Shown in pieces: positions 52,281 through 61,132 of a stretch of DNA of 64,000 bases. Source of the stretch: VFMC01 sp963791635 (lineage in GTDB: Bacteria > Actinomycetota > Acidimicrobiia > Acidimicrobiales > Ilumatobacteraceae); assembly GCA_963791635.1 (NCBI GenBank), contig CAWBTC010000017.1, positions 1,054,001-1,118,000 of the forward strand, given 5' to 3'. Made by a program: the position numbers and the translations under genes. The notes under the pieces are model-generated. The model made no database searches. It was not told the DNA's origin and saw only the letters and a list, made by a program, of their open reading frames with translations. Position 1 is the stretch's first letter; every line of letters starts with the position of its first letter.

Positions 52281-52319
52281 TCCGGTCACTCAGGGCACCG
52301 AGCACCCACCCGAACTCGC

Positions 52320-53579
52320 TCACGAGGCGGTGGCCACCACGACCGCCTCGGCACATCTCCGGCCACTGAACAACGCACCCTGGATCGACGCCGTGTCACG
52401 GTGGTCGCCGCACACGTAGAGCCCGTCGCCGAGCGCCACGCGTTGGCGTGGGTGGAACGGCGGTGACTGGTCGGGCTGGCCATGGGCGATGCGATACGTG
52501 CGCAGGTGCTGCCAGGCGTCGACCTGGCCGCCCCACCAGCTGCGCAGCTGTCGCCGAGCGGCGGCCTCGAGATCGAGGTCGGCTGCGGGATCGGGGATCG
52601 CAGCGGCGACGAGGTGTTGGCCCGCCGGCGCGTACGTGGGGGCGACGTTGCTCATCACGGCGACGTTCAGCACCGGGCCGCTGCGGGTGCCGTCGAGCAC
52701 CACGTACTTGTTCGCTGTGGGCGCCGTGGGTGCAGCGAAGTAGACGCAGGCGACGTGTTTGGAGCCGACCGCGGACAGGCCGAGCAGCGCAGCAGCGGTC
52801 GGGCCCTCGGTGGCGACGATCACGGTGCGGGCGGCGACCACATCGCCCGAGCCGAGTCGCACGGCTCGACCCGTCGCGGTGGTCTCGATCGCGCTCACGT
52901 GGTGGCCGAGTCGAAGGGTGCCCGGCGCGAGGCCCGCCGCGAGTTGCGCAGGGATCGCACCCATTCCGGCCGCCGGCACGGCCGAATCGCCGATGGACAG
53001 CATCTGGAAGATCACGTCGAACATCCGCGCCGAACTCGCCAGCGACGGATCGAGCTGGATCCCGCCGAACAGCGGACGGAAGAAGCGGTCGATCATCCGC
53101 GGCGAGAAGCCTGCTGCTTGCAGATGGGCGAGCGTGGGTTCGTCGGTCCCCCGGAGCAACTGTCCCGCAGGGGTGCTCCGCACCCGGTGGCGCAGTGCGA
53201 GCAGCCGGAGTTTGTCGACGGGCGAGCCGATCGGTGTCAGCACCGTGGACACGAGGGTGGAGGGTCGGCGCAGCGGGTCGCCCACGACGTGGAACTTCGA
53301 ACCGATGTGCACCTCGGCTCCCGGGTCGAATGCCTGCAGCCGAAGTGCCGTGAGATCGAGCTGACGTCGGGCCTCCGGATACGCGGTGAGCAGCACCTGG
53401 AACCCGCGGTCGAGCGTGAACCCGTCGACCTGATCGGAACGAACCCGGCCGCCCACTCCGTCGGACGCTTCCAGCACGACGACGTCGCGGCCGGCACGCT
53501 GCAGGTGTCGAGCAGCGCACAGGCCGGCAAGGCCGGCGCCGACGACGATCGCATCGACCTGCCCGCTCGGCGGGGTCAT
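52320..53579 (-). CDS. FAD-dependent amine oxidase / desaturase-like protein
   Basis: A 419-residue flavoprotein. It begins DAIVVGAGLAGLCAARHLQR with the GxGxxG FAD motif, then VVLEASDGVGGRVRSDQVDG, which is the second conserved block of amine oxidases and phytoene desaturases. The C-terminus has GDGLYVCGDHRDTASIQGAL, which closes the FAD site. The substrate is not evident; homologues often lie near squalene, carotenoid or monoamine genes. ATG 53579 overlaps the stop of the TIGR01777 gene (ATGA), so the pair is co-translated. Actinobacterial genomes commonly pair these two families. Confidence 0.88.
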   Translation of the reverse strand: MTPPSGQVDAIVVGAGLAGLCAARHLQRAGRDVVVLEASDGVGGRVRSDQVDGFTLDRGFQVLLTAYPEARRQLDLTALRLQAFDPGAEVHIGSKFHVVGDPLRRPSTLVSTVLTPIGSPVDKLRLLALRHRVRSTPAGQLLRGTDEPTLAHLQAAGFSPRMIDRFFRPLFGGIQLDPSLASSARMFDVIFQMLSIGDSAVPAAGMGAIPAQLAAGLAPGTLRLGHHVSAIETTATGRAVRLGSGDVVAARTVIVATEGPTAAALLGLSAVGSKHVACVYFAAPTAPTANKYVVLDGTRSGPVLNVAVMSNVAPTYAPAGQHLVAAAIPDPAADLDLEAAARRQLRSWWGGQVDAWQHLRTYRIAHGQPDQSPPFHPRQRVALGDGLYVCGDHRDTASIQGALFSGRRCAEAVVVATAS

Positions 53580-54473
53580 CGCCCCAGCAGTGCGCGCAGC
53601 GCGACCTCGAGGGTCGGGTGCCGGAAGATGTAGCCCGAGGCGGTCAGCTTCGACGGCACCACGCGCTGACCGGTGAACAGCAGCGCATCGGCGAGTTCGC
53701 CGCCGAGGAGCAACTTGGGTCCGAACGAGGGGATGGGCAACAACGCCGGCCGCTTGCAGCACCTTGCCGAGCACCTTCGCGAACTCGCGGTTGGTGACCG
53801 GGTGGGGTGCGGTGAGGTTCACGGGTCCCGCCACGTCGGCCGCGAGGAGGTGTTCGATCGCTGCGACCTCGTCGTCGAGGGAGATCCAGCTCTGCCACTG
53901 CCTGCCGCTGCCGAAGCGTCCACCGGCACCGAGCTTGAACAACGGGAGCTGCTTCTTCAATGCGCCACCCCCGGCAGCGAGCACGATTCCTGTGCGGAGG
54001 TGCGCAGTGCGCACCCCGGCGGCATCGGCCGCCGCTGTCGCCGTCTCCCACTGCCGGCAGATGTCGGCGAGGAAGCTGCTGCCCGGGGCCGAGGTCTCGG
54101 TGAGCTCTTCGTCACCGCGAGGGCCGTACCAGCCGATGGCCGATCCGGACAGGAATGCGGACGGCCGCTGCTCAGCCTCGGCGATCGAGCGGGCGAGCAG
54201 TTCGGTGGTGCGGAGTCGGCTGTCGAGCAGTTCGCGCTTGTAGGCAGAGGTCCAGCGCTTGTCGCCGATGCCCGCACCCGACAGGTTGATCACGGCGTCG
54301 ACGCCGTCGAGCGATCCGGACGCCAGCGATCCAGCCGTCGGGTCCCATGTGATCTCGTCGGTGGCGCTCGCCGGACGCCGGACGAGACGCACGACGGTGT
54401 GGCCGTGAGACCGAAGCGACGATACGAGTGCGGTCCCGATCAATCCGGATGATCCAGAGACGACGAGGCGCAT
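53576..54473 (-). pseudogene. TIGR01777 epimerase-like protein, frame broken by one extra base
   Basis: The first 240 residues (MRLVVSGSSGLIGTALVSSL, then VINLSGAGIGDKRWTSAYK, SGSAIGWYGPRGDEELTE, and WQSWISLDDEVAAIEHLL) are a typical TIGR01777/YfcH SDR-like protein, and the end (KRPALLPIPSFGPKLLLG, then QRVVPSKLTASGYIFRHPTL and ALRALLGR) lies in the +1 frame. One extra base near 53757 separates them; without it the protein has about 298 residues and ends in ATGA overlap with the flavoprotein gene. The family has a Rossmann NAD(P) domain but unknown activity. Intact overlap at the 3' end suggests an assembly indel. Confidence 0.8.
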
Positions 54474-54640
54474 GAGCCGGACGCTAGGCCCGTCCCGGAG
54501 CCGTGCACGAACCTCCGTCGTGCAACATCTGTCACAGCCGCGCTCAGGTGTGGGACCTGTTCAGCCGATACCTCTTCGACTCCCTCGAACGGGAGTGATT
54601 GCCGATGGCCGGGGACGCGGCCAGAAAGTAGTGTCAGCAC

Positions 54641-56701
54641 ATGAACGGATCGCACGATCAGTCGCCGAACCCGTGGGCGGCGCCAACGTCGCCGGTCGGC
54701 GTTCCCTCAGTTCCACCGAGCATCCAGCCGACCTCCGAGGCCGTTGCGGAAGCATCTGGTGCACCGACCGTGGTGAAGCCGACACTGCCGCCGAGTGGCC
54801 CACCCACGTCGGTGGCGATTTCCGCCCAGTCGACCCCGCCGACTGTGCCGACGATGCCGACGATGCCGACGATGCCGATGGGCACACCGACTCGCCTGCC
54901 CGGTCCCGACCCCACGGTGGCGATGGTGAGCGTGGACGGCACCGGCAACGGTGTGGGAAGCGGACGTCAGCGTTCGAAGGGCGCACTCGTGGGAGCCGTC
55001 GTGGGTGTGACCGCGCTCGTGGCCGCGGGCGCGTTCGCCGTGGTGAAGATCACCGGCAACGACGCCGAGGGTGGCGCGGCGTCGCCGGCCGATGTGGGCA
55101 CCTCCCTCACGACCGCCCTCGACAACGAAGACTTCCTCGGGGTGATCGACCTCCTGTTGCCCGGCGAGCGAGAGGCGTTCCGCGAGCCGATGATCGATCT
55201 CGTCGGTCACCTCAGCCGACTCGAGGTCCTCTCGCCCGATGCCGACCTCGCCAAGATCGGTGGCGTCGACATCCAGTTCACCGATGTGACGGTTCGTGAA
55301 GAAACGACGAACGTCGATGACATCAGCAACATCTACATGAGCGGGTCGTCGACGATCACCGTCAACGGCGACGAGGTGCCACTCGGTGACCTCGTGATCG
55401 ACGAGCTGTTCGACGGAGAGCGTCCCGACATGGACGCAGAGGCGGACAGCTCCGAGTTCGAGGACACCAAACTGACCGTCGTCGAACGCGACGGCCGCTG
55501 GTACCTCAGCGCCTTCTACTCCGCCGCCGAAGAAGCGCGCGGCGGCGACGACATCCCCGAGACCGGTGTGGAGCCCAAGGGCGCCGACAGTCCCGAAGGT
55601 GCGGTGGATCAGCTGTTCGCAGCGGTGAGCGACCTCGACCTCGAGGACATGATCGCGACACTCGACCCGACCGAGGCCGAGGCGCTGCAGCGGTACGCAC
55701 CACTGTTCCTCGACGAGGCCCAGATCGAGCTGGACGATGTCGGCCTCGAGTGGGCCATCACCGACACCGCGTACACCGTCACCGGTGACGGCAGCCGCCG
55801 TTCCGTGGCCATCGATTCACTCACCTTCGACGCGACGATCCCCGATGAGGGCACCGTGCACGCCGAGTTCAAGGATGGTTGCGTCACTGCCACGGGCGGG
55901 CTCGACGGCGACGTCGAGGAGATCACCTGGTGCATCGACGACACCACCGACTCGATCTTCGAGGGTGCGGGTATCGGCGATGACGAGGCAGCGAAGCGAT
56001 TGTTCGAGGTGCTCGACGAGGCGCTCGCCGACTACGAACCCGGCGGTGTCGCCGTTCACGAGGTGGACGGCGCCTGGTACGTCAGCCCGATTCGGACGTA
56101 TTTCGACGCGTTCAACGACCTGCTCGCGGCGCTCGACGTCGACGAACTCCGCGAGATCATCGGTGCCGGCAGCGACTTCGTGGAGTCCGTCTTCGAGGGC
56201 ACGATCTTCGACAACGGCAACCTGATCGACGAGTCGTTCGAGCTCCCGGCCGACGAGGCGGCCGACGATGTGCCCGGTGAGGCGACCGACGAGGCCACCG
56301 ACGAGGCGACCGAAGATGCCAGCACCCTCGATGCCTACACGCTGTGCTTCGAGGAGATCGACGCAGCGTCAGGTGTGGCCTGCATGAACGCTGGCATCGC
56401 GGCCGGCACCATCGACCCGGTGTTCGTCGCGCCGCACTTCCGGTTCGCTGAGTGCGGCGTGGCCGAGACGTACTGGAGCGACATCTACTCGCTCGGTGAC
56501 GCCGACTTCGTGGCGATGGTCGAGGGCGCGTCACCGTGCTTCTTGAACCTCATCGCCACCGGCCAGGTGGAGTCGTGGGAGGTCGCCAGCGAGCTCGTCG
56601 CCCCGCAGTGCCTGGAGGGCAAGAACTGGTACACCACCTACGAAGAGGACTACAACGACCGCTTCTACGACTGCGTGGCGAAGGTGCGCGAGTCACTCTG
56701 A
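54641..56701 (+). CDS. single-pass membrane protein with Pro-rich N-terminus and repeated outer domains
   Basis: A 686-residue protein. Residues 1-105 are Pro/Thr/Ser-rich and include VPTMPTMPTMPMG from a 9-bp repeat. One membrane helix lies at about 108-128 (GALVGAVVGVTALVAAGAFA). Outside are two related domains of about 170 residues (starting DVGTSLTTALDNEDFLGVID and EGAVDQLFAAVSDLDLEDMI), each ending with a WYLS/WYVSP strand, then an acidic linker (EATDEATDEATED) and a C-terminal domain with six Cys. TAGTGT ends 6 nt before ATG 54641, so it is probably leaderless. The layout resembles actinobacterial zinc-ribbon/Pro-rich membrane proteins without a named function. Confidence 0.7.
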   Translation: MNGSHDQSPNPWAAPTSPVGVPSVPPSIQPTSEAVAEASGAPTVVKPTLPPSGPPTSVAISAQSTPPTVPTMPTMPTMPMGTPTRLPGPDPTVAMVSVDGTGNGVGSGRQRSKGALVGAVVGVTALVAAGAFAVVKITGNDAEGGAASPADVGTSLTTALDNEDFLGVIDLLLPGEREAFREPMIDLVGHLSRLEVLSPDADLAKIGGVDIQFTDVTVREETTNVDDISNIYMSGSSTITVNGDEVPLGDLVIDELFDGERPDMDAEADSSEFEDTKLTVVERDGRWYLSAFYSAAEEARGGDDIPETGVEPKGADSPEGAVDQLFAAVSDLDLEDMIATLDPTEAEALQRYAPLFLDEAQIELDDVGLEWAITDTAYTVTGDGSRRSVAIDSLTFDATIPDEGTVHAEFKDGCVTATGGLDGDVEEITWCIDDTTDSIFEGAGIGDDEAAKRLFEVLDEALADYEPGGVAVHEVDGAWYVSPIRTYFDAFNDLLAALDVDELREIIGAGSDFVESVFEGTIFDNGNLIDESFELPADEAADDVPGEATDEATDEATEDASTLDAYTLCFEEIDAASGVACMNAGIAAGTIDPVFVAPHFRFAECGVAETYWSDIYSLGDADFVAMVEGASPCFLNLIATGQVESWEVASELVAPQCLEGKNWYTTYEEDYNDRFYDCVAKVRESL
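54842..54877. repeat. 9-bp tandem repeat in coding sequence (x4)
   Basis: Three perfect ACGATGCCG units (54851-54877) follow one variant ACTGTGCCG. They encode Thr-Met/Val-Pro units in the Pro-rich cytoplasmic tail of the membrane protein. Confidence 0.9.
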
Positions 56702-56746
56702 CGGGAGCCATGAGCGGGGCTTGCCGGCTCTAGCCTGAGCACCGCC

Positions 56747-57187
56747 ATGCGGACCCGGACCCTCCTCCTGCTCGCCGTCGCGTGCGGTCTCGTGATCCTC
56801 GTTGCCGGTGGCGTTCAGCTGTGGCGATTCGCCGGCGAGTCGGGCGAAGCCGACGCCGATCTGGCGATCGGCGGGCAGGCCCGGGCAGGCGATCTCGACG
56901 TCACCGTGGTGGCCGCAGACGAGGTCGACGGCCTGATGCGGGTGACGATGCAGCTGTCCGGCGTGGACGATCCGGACGGCCTCGACAACTTCCGGCTGAT
57001 CGTGAGTGGCGCCGCGCTCGCGCCACTGTCTGCGACGCAGGCCGGCGGCAATGCCTGCCAGACGATGTCTGTCGCATCACAGACGTGCGACCTGGTCTTC
57101 GCCACGGCGACCGCCGAGGGGGCCGCCCGGGTGTTGATCGTGCGGCGCGGTGAGGACCAACACCGCTGGAACCTCACGGACGGCTGA
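56747..57187 (+). CDS. small secreted or membrane-anchored protein, unknown function
   Basis: A 146-residue protein. The N-terminus is a signal/anchor helix (RTLLLLAVACGLVILVAGGV); the Cys at residue 13 is inside the helix and not in a clear lipobox, so I do not call it a lipoprotein. The outer part is a beta-rich domain of about 100 residues with two cysteines (NACQTMSVASQTCDLVF), which may form a disulfide. It lies between the larger membrane protein and a methyltransferase gene on the same strand and may belong with the former. Not a recognised family. Confidence 0.6.
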   Translation: MRTRTLLLLAVACGLVILVAGGVQLWRFAGESGEADADLAIGGQARAGDLDVTVVAADEVDGLMRVTMQLSGVDDPDGLDNFRLIVSGAALAPLSATQAGGNACQTMSVASQTCDLVFATATAEGAARVLIVRRGEDQHRWNLTDG

Positions 57188-57193
57188 GACGTC

Positions 57194-58003
57194 GTGAGCG
57201 ACGAGCACGTCCCAGGTGATCACACCGGTCACGCCGGTGAGCTGTACCACGCCGACCTCATCGGGTTGTTGGAGCTGGTGTGGGGTGAAGGCTTCCTCTC
57301 GCCGGGAGGGCCCGACGAGGTCGATCTGGTCGTTGCCGGGCTCGACCTGACGGGCTGCCGACTGCTCGACATCGGCTGCGGCGTGGGTGGCGTCGACCGT
57401 CATCTCGTTCGTGCCCACGGGGTCGGTCACGTCACCGGGATCGACGTCGAGGACACGGTCGTCACCATCGCCCGAGACCGAGCCGAACGCGAGGGACTCG
57501 GTGATCGGATCACGTTCCTCACGGTGGAGCCCGGCCCGCTGTCGTTGCCCGACAGATCGTTCGACGTCGTGTTCTCGAAGGACTCGATCGTCCACATCCC
57601 CGACAAGGACGCCCTCGCTGCCGAGGCCTTCCGAGTGCTCGCGCCCGGCGGATGGTTCGCCGCCTCCGACTGGCTGATCGGCCACGACCACACACCGAGC
57701 CCGGAGATGCAGGCGTACCTCGCGGCCGAGGGGCTCGACTTCGGCATGGCGTCGCCCTCGAGGTACGAAGCTGCACTCACAGCAGTCGGCTTCGTCGACG
57801 TGGCGCTCACGAGCCGGCACGAGTGGTACCTGGGTGTGGCCCAGCACGAACTCGAGCAGATGTCGGGTCCCTGGTACCAGCCCGCGATTGCTCGGTTCGG
57901 GTCTGCGTTCGTCGACCACAACATCGACATCTGGACCGCCATGCTCGTGGTGCTCGCCACGGGGGAACACCGGCCGACCCATCTCCGGGCCCGCAAGCCG
58001 TGA
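57194..58003 (+). CDS. SAM-dependent methyltransferase, phosphoethanolamine N-methyltransferase-like
   Basis: A 269-residue class I methyltransferase. It has LVWGEGFLSPGGPDEVDLVV before motif I CRLLDIGCGVGGVDRHLV, then VTGIDVEDTVVTIARDRAER, FDVVFSKDSIVHIPDKDAL and VLAPGGWFAASDWL. The GEGFLSPGG, SKDSIVHIPDK and APGG-x4-DWL blocks are close to phosphoethanolamine N-methyltransferases, which make phosphocholine. A role in choline lipid or glycan modification is therefore possible, but substrate choice in this group varies. GTG 57194 is the start, 6 bp after the previous stop. Confidence 0.82.
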   Translation: MSDEHVPGDHTGHAGELYHADLIGLLELVWGEGFLSPGGPDEVDLVVAGLDLTGCRLLDIGCGVGGVDRHLVRAHGVGHVTGIDVEDTVVTIARDRAEREGLGDRITFLTVEPGPLSLPDRSFDVVFSKDSIVHIPDKDALAAEAFRVLAPGGWFAASDWLIGHDHTPSPEMQAYLAAEGLDFGMASPSRYEAALTAVGFVDVALTSRHEWYLGVAQHELEQMSGPWYQPAIARFGSAFVDHNIDIWTAMLVVLATGEHRPTHLRARKP

Positions 58004-58114
58004 CCCGAGGTTCCATCGGGCTTCTTACCCGGCGGTCGGTGACGTGAGCCGAGCATTCCGGCGCTACCGTTTGCGATCCATCTCCGCCCTAGTGCGCCAC
58101 CCGAGGAGCATCGC

Positions 58115-59536
58115 ATGGACTCTGCCGCAACGACGTCCGATCAGTTCGATCTGGTGGTCATCGGTGGCGGCCCGGGAGGGTACGGCGCTGCGCTGTACGC
58201 CACCTCGGCCGGTCTGAACGTCGCGGTCGTCGAAAAGGCCCAGATCGGCGGTACGTGTCTCAACCGTGGCTGCATCCCGGCCAAGGCGTACCTCGAGACC
58301 GCCGCGGTGCAGCGCCACGTGGCCCACGCCGGCGACTTCGGCATCGAGTCGAGCCCGCCGGTGGTCAACTTCGCCACGTCACAGGCGCGCAAGCAGAAGA
58401 TCGTCGATGGCATCGTGAAGAGCCTCACCGGTTTCATGAAGTCGAAGAAGATCACGATCATCGCGGGCACCGGCACGCTCGGCCCGAACCGCACGGTCAC
58501 GGTCGCCCTCGACGACGGTGGCACGACCACGCTCAGCGGCACGAGCGTGCTGCTCGCCGCAGGCAGCGTGCCGCGCACGATCCCCGGCTTCGACGTCGGG
58601 GGTCCGATCATGACCAGCGACGAAGTGCTGATGCTGCAGGACGTGCCGAAGAAGATGATCGTCATCGGCGGCGGTGCCATCGGATGCGAGTTCGCGAGCG
58701 CGTTCTCCGACCTCGGCTCGGAGGTCACGATCCTCGAGGGCCTGCCCAAGATCCTCCCCGGTCTCGATGCCGACCTCGCCAACGTGGTGGTGCGCTCGTT
58801 CAAGAAGAAGGGCATCGAGATCAAGACGGGCGTGAAGGTCACGGGCCACACGCCGAACGGATTCGGTGGGACCCGAGTGCACTTCGGTGACGAGGGCGAG
58901 TCACTCGACGTCGATGCCGTCGTGGTCAGCGTCGGCCGCCGTCCGTTCGCCGATCACCTCGGTCTGCAGGGCACTGCGGTGAAGGTCAGCGATCGTGGCT
59001 TCGTCGAGGTCGATCCGTACTGCCGCACCGGCGAGCCGGGCGTGTACGCGATCGGCGACCTCATCAACACGCCGCAGTTGGCGCACGTTGCATACGCGGA
59101 AGCGATCCTCGTCACCAAGGACATCCTCGGTGAAGGGCCGGCCCCCGTGAACTACGACCGCGTGCCGTGGGCGATCTACTGCCACCCCGAGGTGGCCTGG
59201 GCAGGTCCGAGCGAGGACGACGCCCGGGCCGCCGGTCACGACGTTGTGGTCGCCAAGCATCAGTTCCGGTCGAACAGCCGGGCGCAGATCCTCGGTGAGC
59301 TGGACGGTCTGGTCAAGGTGATCGCGAAGAAGAACCCTGACGGAACGGCGGGACAGATCCTCGGGGTGCACATGGTGGGACCATGGGTGACCGAACAGCT
59401 GAGCGGCGGCTACCTTGCCGTCAACTGGGAAGCCACGGTGGACGAGGTCGCCGAGTTCATCCAGCCACACCCGAGCCTCACCGAACTGTTCGGCGAGACC
59501 GTGCTGTCGCTCACCGGCCGCAGCCTGAACGCCTGA
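58115..59536 (+). CDS. lpdA: dihydrolipoyl dehydrogenase (E3)
   Basis: This 473-residue flavoenzyme reoxidises dihydrolipoyl groups of 2-oxoacid dehydrogenases and passes electrons to NAD. The FAD motif is GGGPGGYGAALYATSAG, and the redox disulfide is C48/C53 in GGTCLNRGCIPAKAY. The NAD motif is VIGGGAIGCEFASAFSDLG, the second FAD block is PGVYAIGDLINTPQLAH, and the C-terminal active-site HP-x7-GE (HPSLTELFGE) is complete. ATG 58115 follows a GAGGAG site. The E2 and lipoate genes follow on the same strand, so a 2-oxoacid dehydrogenase/lipoate operon is likely. Confidence 0.96.
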   Translation: MDSAATTSDQFDLVVIGGGPGGYGAALYATSAGLNVAVVEKAQIGGTCLNRGCIPAKAYLETAAVQRHVAHAGDFGIESSPPVVNFATSQARKQKIVDGIVKSLTGFMKSKKITIIAGTGTLGPNRTVTVALDDGGTTTLSGTSVLLAAGSVPRTIPGFDVGGPIMTSDEVLMLQDVPKKMIVIGGGAIGCEFASAFSDLGSEVTILEGLPKILPGLDADLANVVVRSFKKKGIEIKTGVKVTGHTPNGFGGTRVHFGDEGESLDVDAVVVSVGRRPFADHLGLQGTAVKVSDRGFVEVDPYCRTGEPGVYAIGDLINTPQLAHVAYAEAILVTKDILGEGPAPVNYDRVPWAIYCHPEVAWAGPSEDDARAAGHDVVVAKHQFRSNSRAQILGELDGLVKVIAKKNPDGTAGQILGVHMVGPWVTEQLSGGYLAVNWEATVDEVAEFIQPHPSLTELFGETVLSLTGRSLNA

Positions 59537-59562
59537 CCCCATCGTTCGCACCACCCCCAGCA

Positions 59563-59606
59563 GTCCTGACCGAAGTCCTGACCAAGCCCTGACCGAAGTT
59601 CTGAAG
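59563..59606. repeat. degenerate 12-bp repeats in the lpdA-E2 spacer
   Basis: Three units close to GTCCTGACCGAA (12, 11 and 12 bp) and a partial fourth lie between lpdA and the E2 gene. They end about 35 bp before the E2 ATG. No hairpin or promoter is obvious. Confidence 0.7.
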
Positions 59607-59640
59607 ATGAAGACGTGAAGACCGAAACGGAGATGCCGAC

Positions 59641-61113
59641 ATGGCCGATGTGACCCTTCCGCAGCTGGGTGAGACCGTGACCGAGGGCACGATCACCCGC
59701 TGGTTCAAGAAGGTGGGTGATCAGGTCGCCGCCGACGAGCCGTTGTTCGAGGTGAGCACCGACAAGGTCGACACCGAGGTGCCGTCGCCGATCAGCGGCA
59801 CGCTCACGCAGATCCTCGCCCAAGAAGGTGACACCGTGCCCGTGGGTGCCGTGATCGCCGTCGTCGGCAGCACCGATGCCGCTCCGCCTGCAACCTCACC
59901 GATCCCTGAGCCGGTCTCCGAGCCGGTCCCCGAGCCGGTCCCCGAGCCGGTCGCCGAGCCGGTCGCCGAGGCTGCGCCGGTCCCGGAGGCTGCGCCGGTC
60001 CCGAAGGCTGCTCCCACTCCCGTTGCCGAGGCCGCTCCCGCACCCGCTGCACCAGCTGCAGCTGGTGACAACCGGCTGCTCTCGCCCGTGGTCCGCCGCC
60101 TGGTGGCCGAGCACGCACTGGATCCCGACGACATCACCGGCACCGGCCCCGGAGGCCGGATCACCCGTGACGACGTGCTCGATCACATCGACCGCGTCGG
60201 CTCCACGGCCACCCCGGCCGCTGCTCCGGCTCTCGCGGTTGCTCCCGCTCGTGTCGTCGAAGCGGCTCCGGCTCCGGCACCCGCTCCCGCTCCGGTCGCC
60301 GAAGCGCCTCCCGTCGCCGCCCCTGCGCCCGCGGCCGCTCCGTCGAAGGCGGCGCCGGCTCCTGCTGCGCCGGCTCCTGCTGAACTGACCGTGAGCGGTG
60401 AGCGCGACTCGGCGGTGAAGCTCAGCAAGATCCGCAAGCTCACCGGCAACCACATGGTGATGAGCAAGGGCGTCAGCCCTCACGCGTTCAGCGTGGTGGA
60501 GGTCGACTACGCAAACGTCGACACGGCCCGAGCGGCCGTGAAGGCGAGCTGGAAGCAGACCGAAGGTTTCAGCCTCACGTACTTGCCGTTCATCACCAGA
60601 GCCATCGTCGACGCATTGGCAGAGTTCCCGCACCTCAACGCGAGCCTGGGTGACAACGAGCTCGTCGTCCACAACTTCATCGACATCGGCATCGCCGTCG
60701 ACCTCGACTACCAGGGTCTGCTCGTGCCGGTGGTGCGTTCGGCCGAGACCAAGCGTCTCCGTGCGATCGCTCGTGAGATCAGCGACCTGGGGACACGCGC
60801 TCGCTCTCGGAAGCTGAGCCCCGATGAGATCCAGGGCGGAACCTTCACGATCTCCAACAACGGCTCCGCCGGCAGTGTGCTCACGATGGCGATCATCAAC
60901 CAGCCTCAGGTGGCGATCATGAGCACCGACGCGATCGTCCGCAAGCCCGTCGTGGCCACGCTGCCCAACGGCGACGAGGCAATCGTGATCCACCCGGTGG
61001 GCAACCTCGCGATGAGCTGGGACCACCGTGCCTTCGACGGGGCATATGCGGCCGGGTTCCTCGTCAAGGTCAAGCAGGTCCTCGAAACCCGTGACTGGAC
61101 CAGCGAGCTCTGA
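59641..61113 (+). CDS. 2-oxoacid dehydrogenase E2 (dihydrolipoyllysine acyltransferase)
   Basis: A 490-residue E2 core subunit. One lipoyl domain spans 1-76 with the lipoylated Lys42 in STDKVDTE. Then a Pro/Ala/Glu linker with repeated EPVPEPV units, a peripheral-subunit-binding domain at about 141-178 (LLSPVVRRLVAEHALDPDDI, GRITRDDVL), a second Ala/Pro-rich linker, and the catalytic domain from about 255, ending in SWDHRAFDGAYAAGF with the active-site His and Asp. Actinobacterial E2s of this type (DlaT/AceF-like) serve pyruvate and possibly 2-oxoglutarate; only one lipoyl domain is present here. It is followed by lipB-lipA, as in Corynebacterium and Mycobacterium. Confidence 0.93.
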   Translation: MADVTLPQLGETVTEGTITRWFKKVGDQVAADEPLFEVSTDKVDTEVPSPISGTLTQILAQEGDTVPVGAVIAVVGSTDAAPPATSPIPEPVSEPVPEPVPEPVAEPVAEAAPVPEAAPVPKAAPTPVAEAAPAPAAPAAAGDNRLLSPVVRRLVAEHALDPDDITGTGPGGRITRDDVLDHIDRVGSTATPAAAPALAVAPARVVEAAPAPAPAPAPVAEAPPVAAPAPAAAPSKAAPAPAAPAPAELTVSGERDSAVKLSKIRKLTGNHMVMSKGVSPHAFSVVEVDYANVDTARAAVKASWKQTEGFSLTYLPFITRAIVDALAEFPHLNASLGDNELVVHNFIDIGIAVDLDYQGLLVPVVRSAETKRLRAIAREISDLGTRARSRKLSPDEIQGGTFTISNNGSAGSVLTMAIINQPQVAIMSTDAIVRKPVVATLPNGDEAIVIHPVGNLAMSWDHRAFDGAYAAGFLVKVKQVLETRDWTSEL

Positions 61114-61132
61114 TCGTCTGATCACGGACCGC

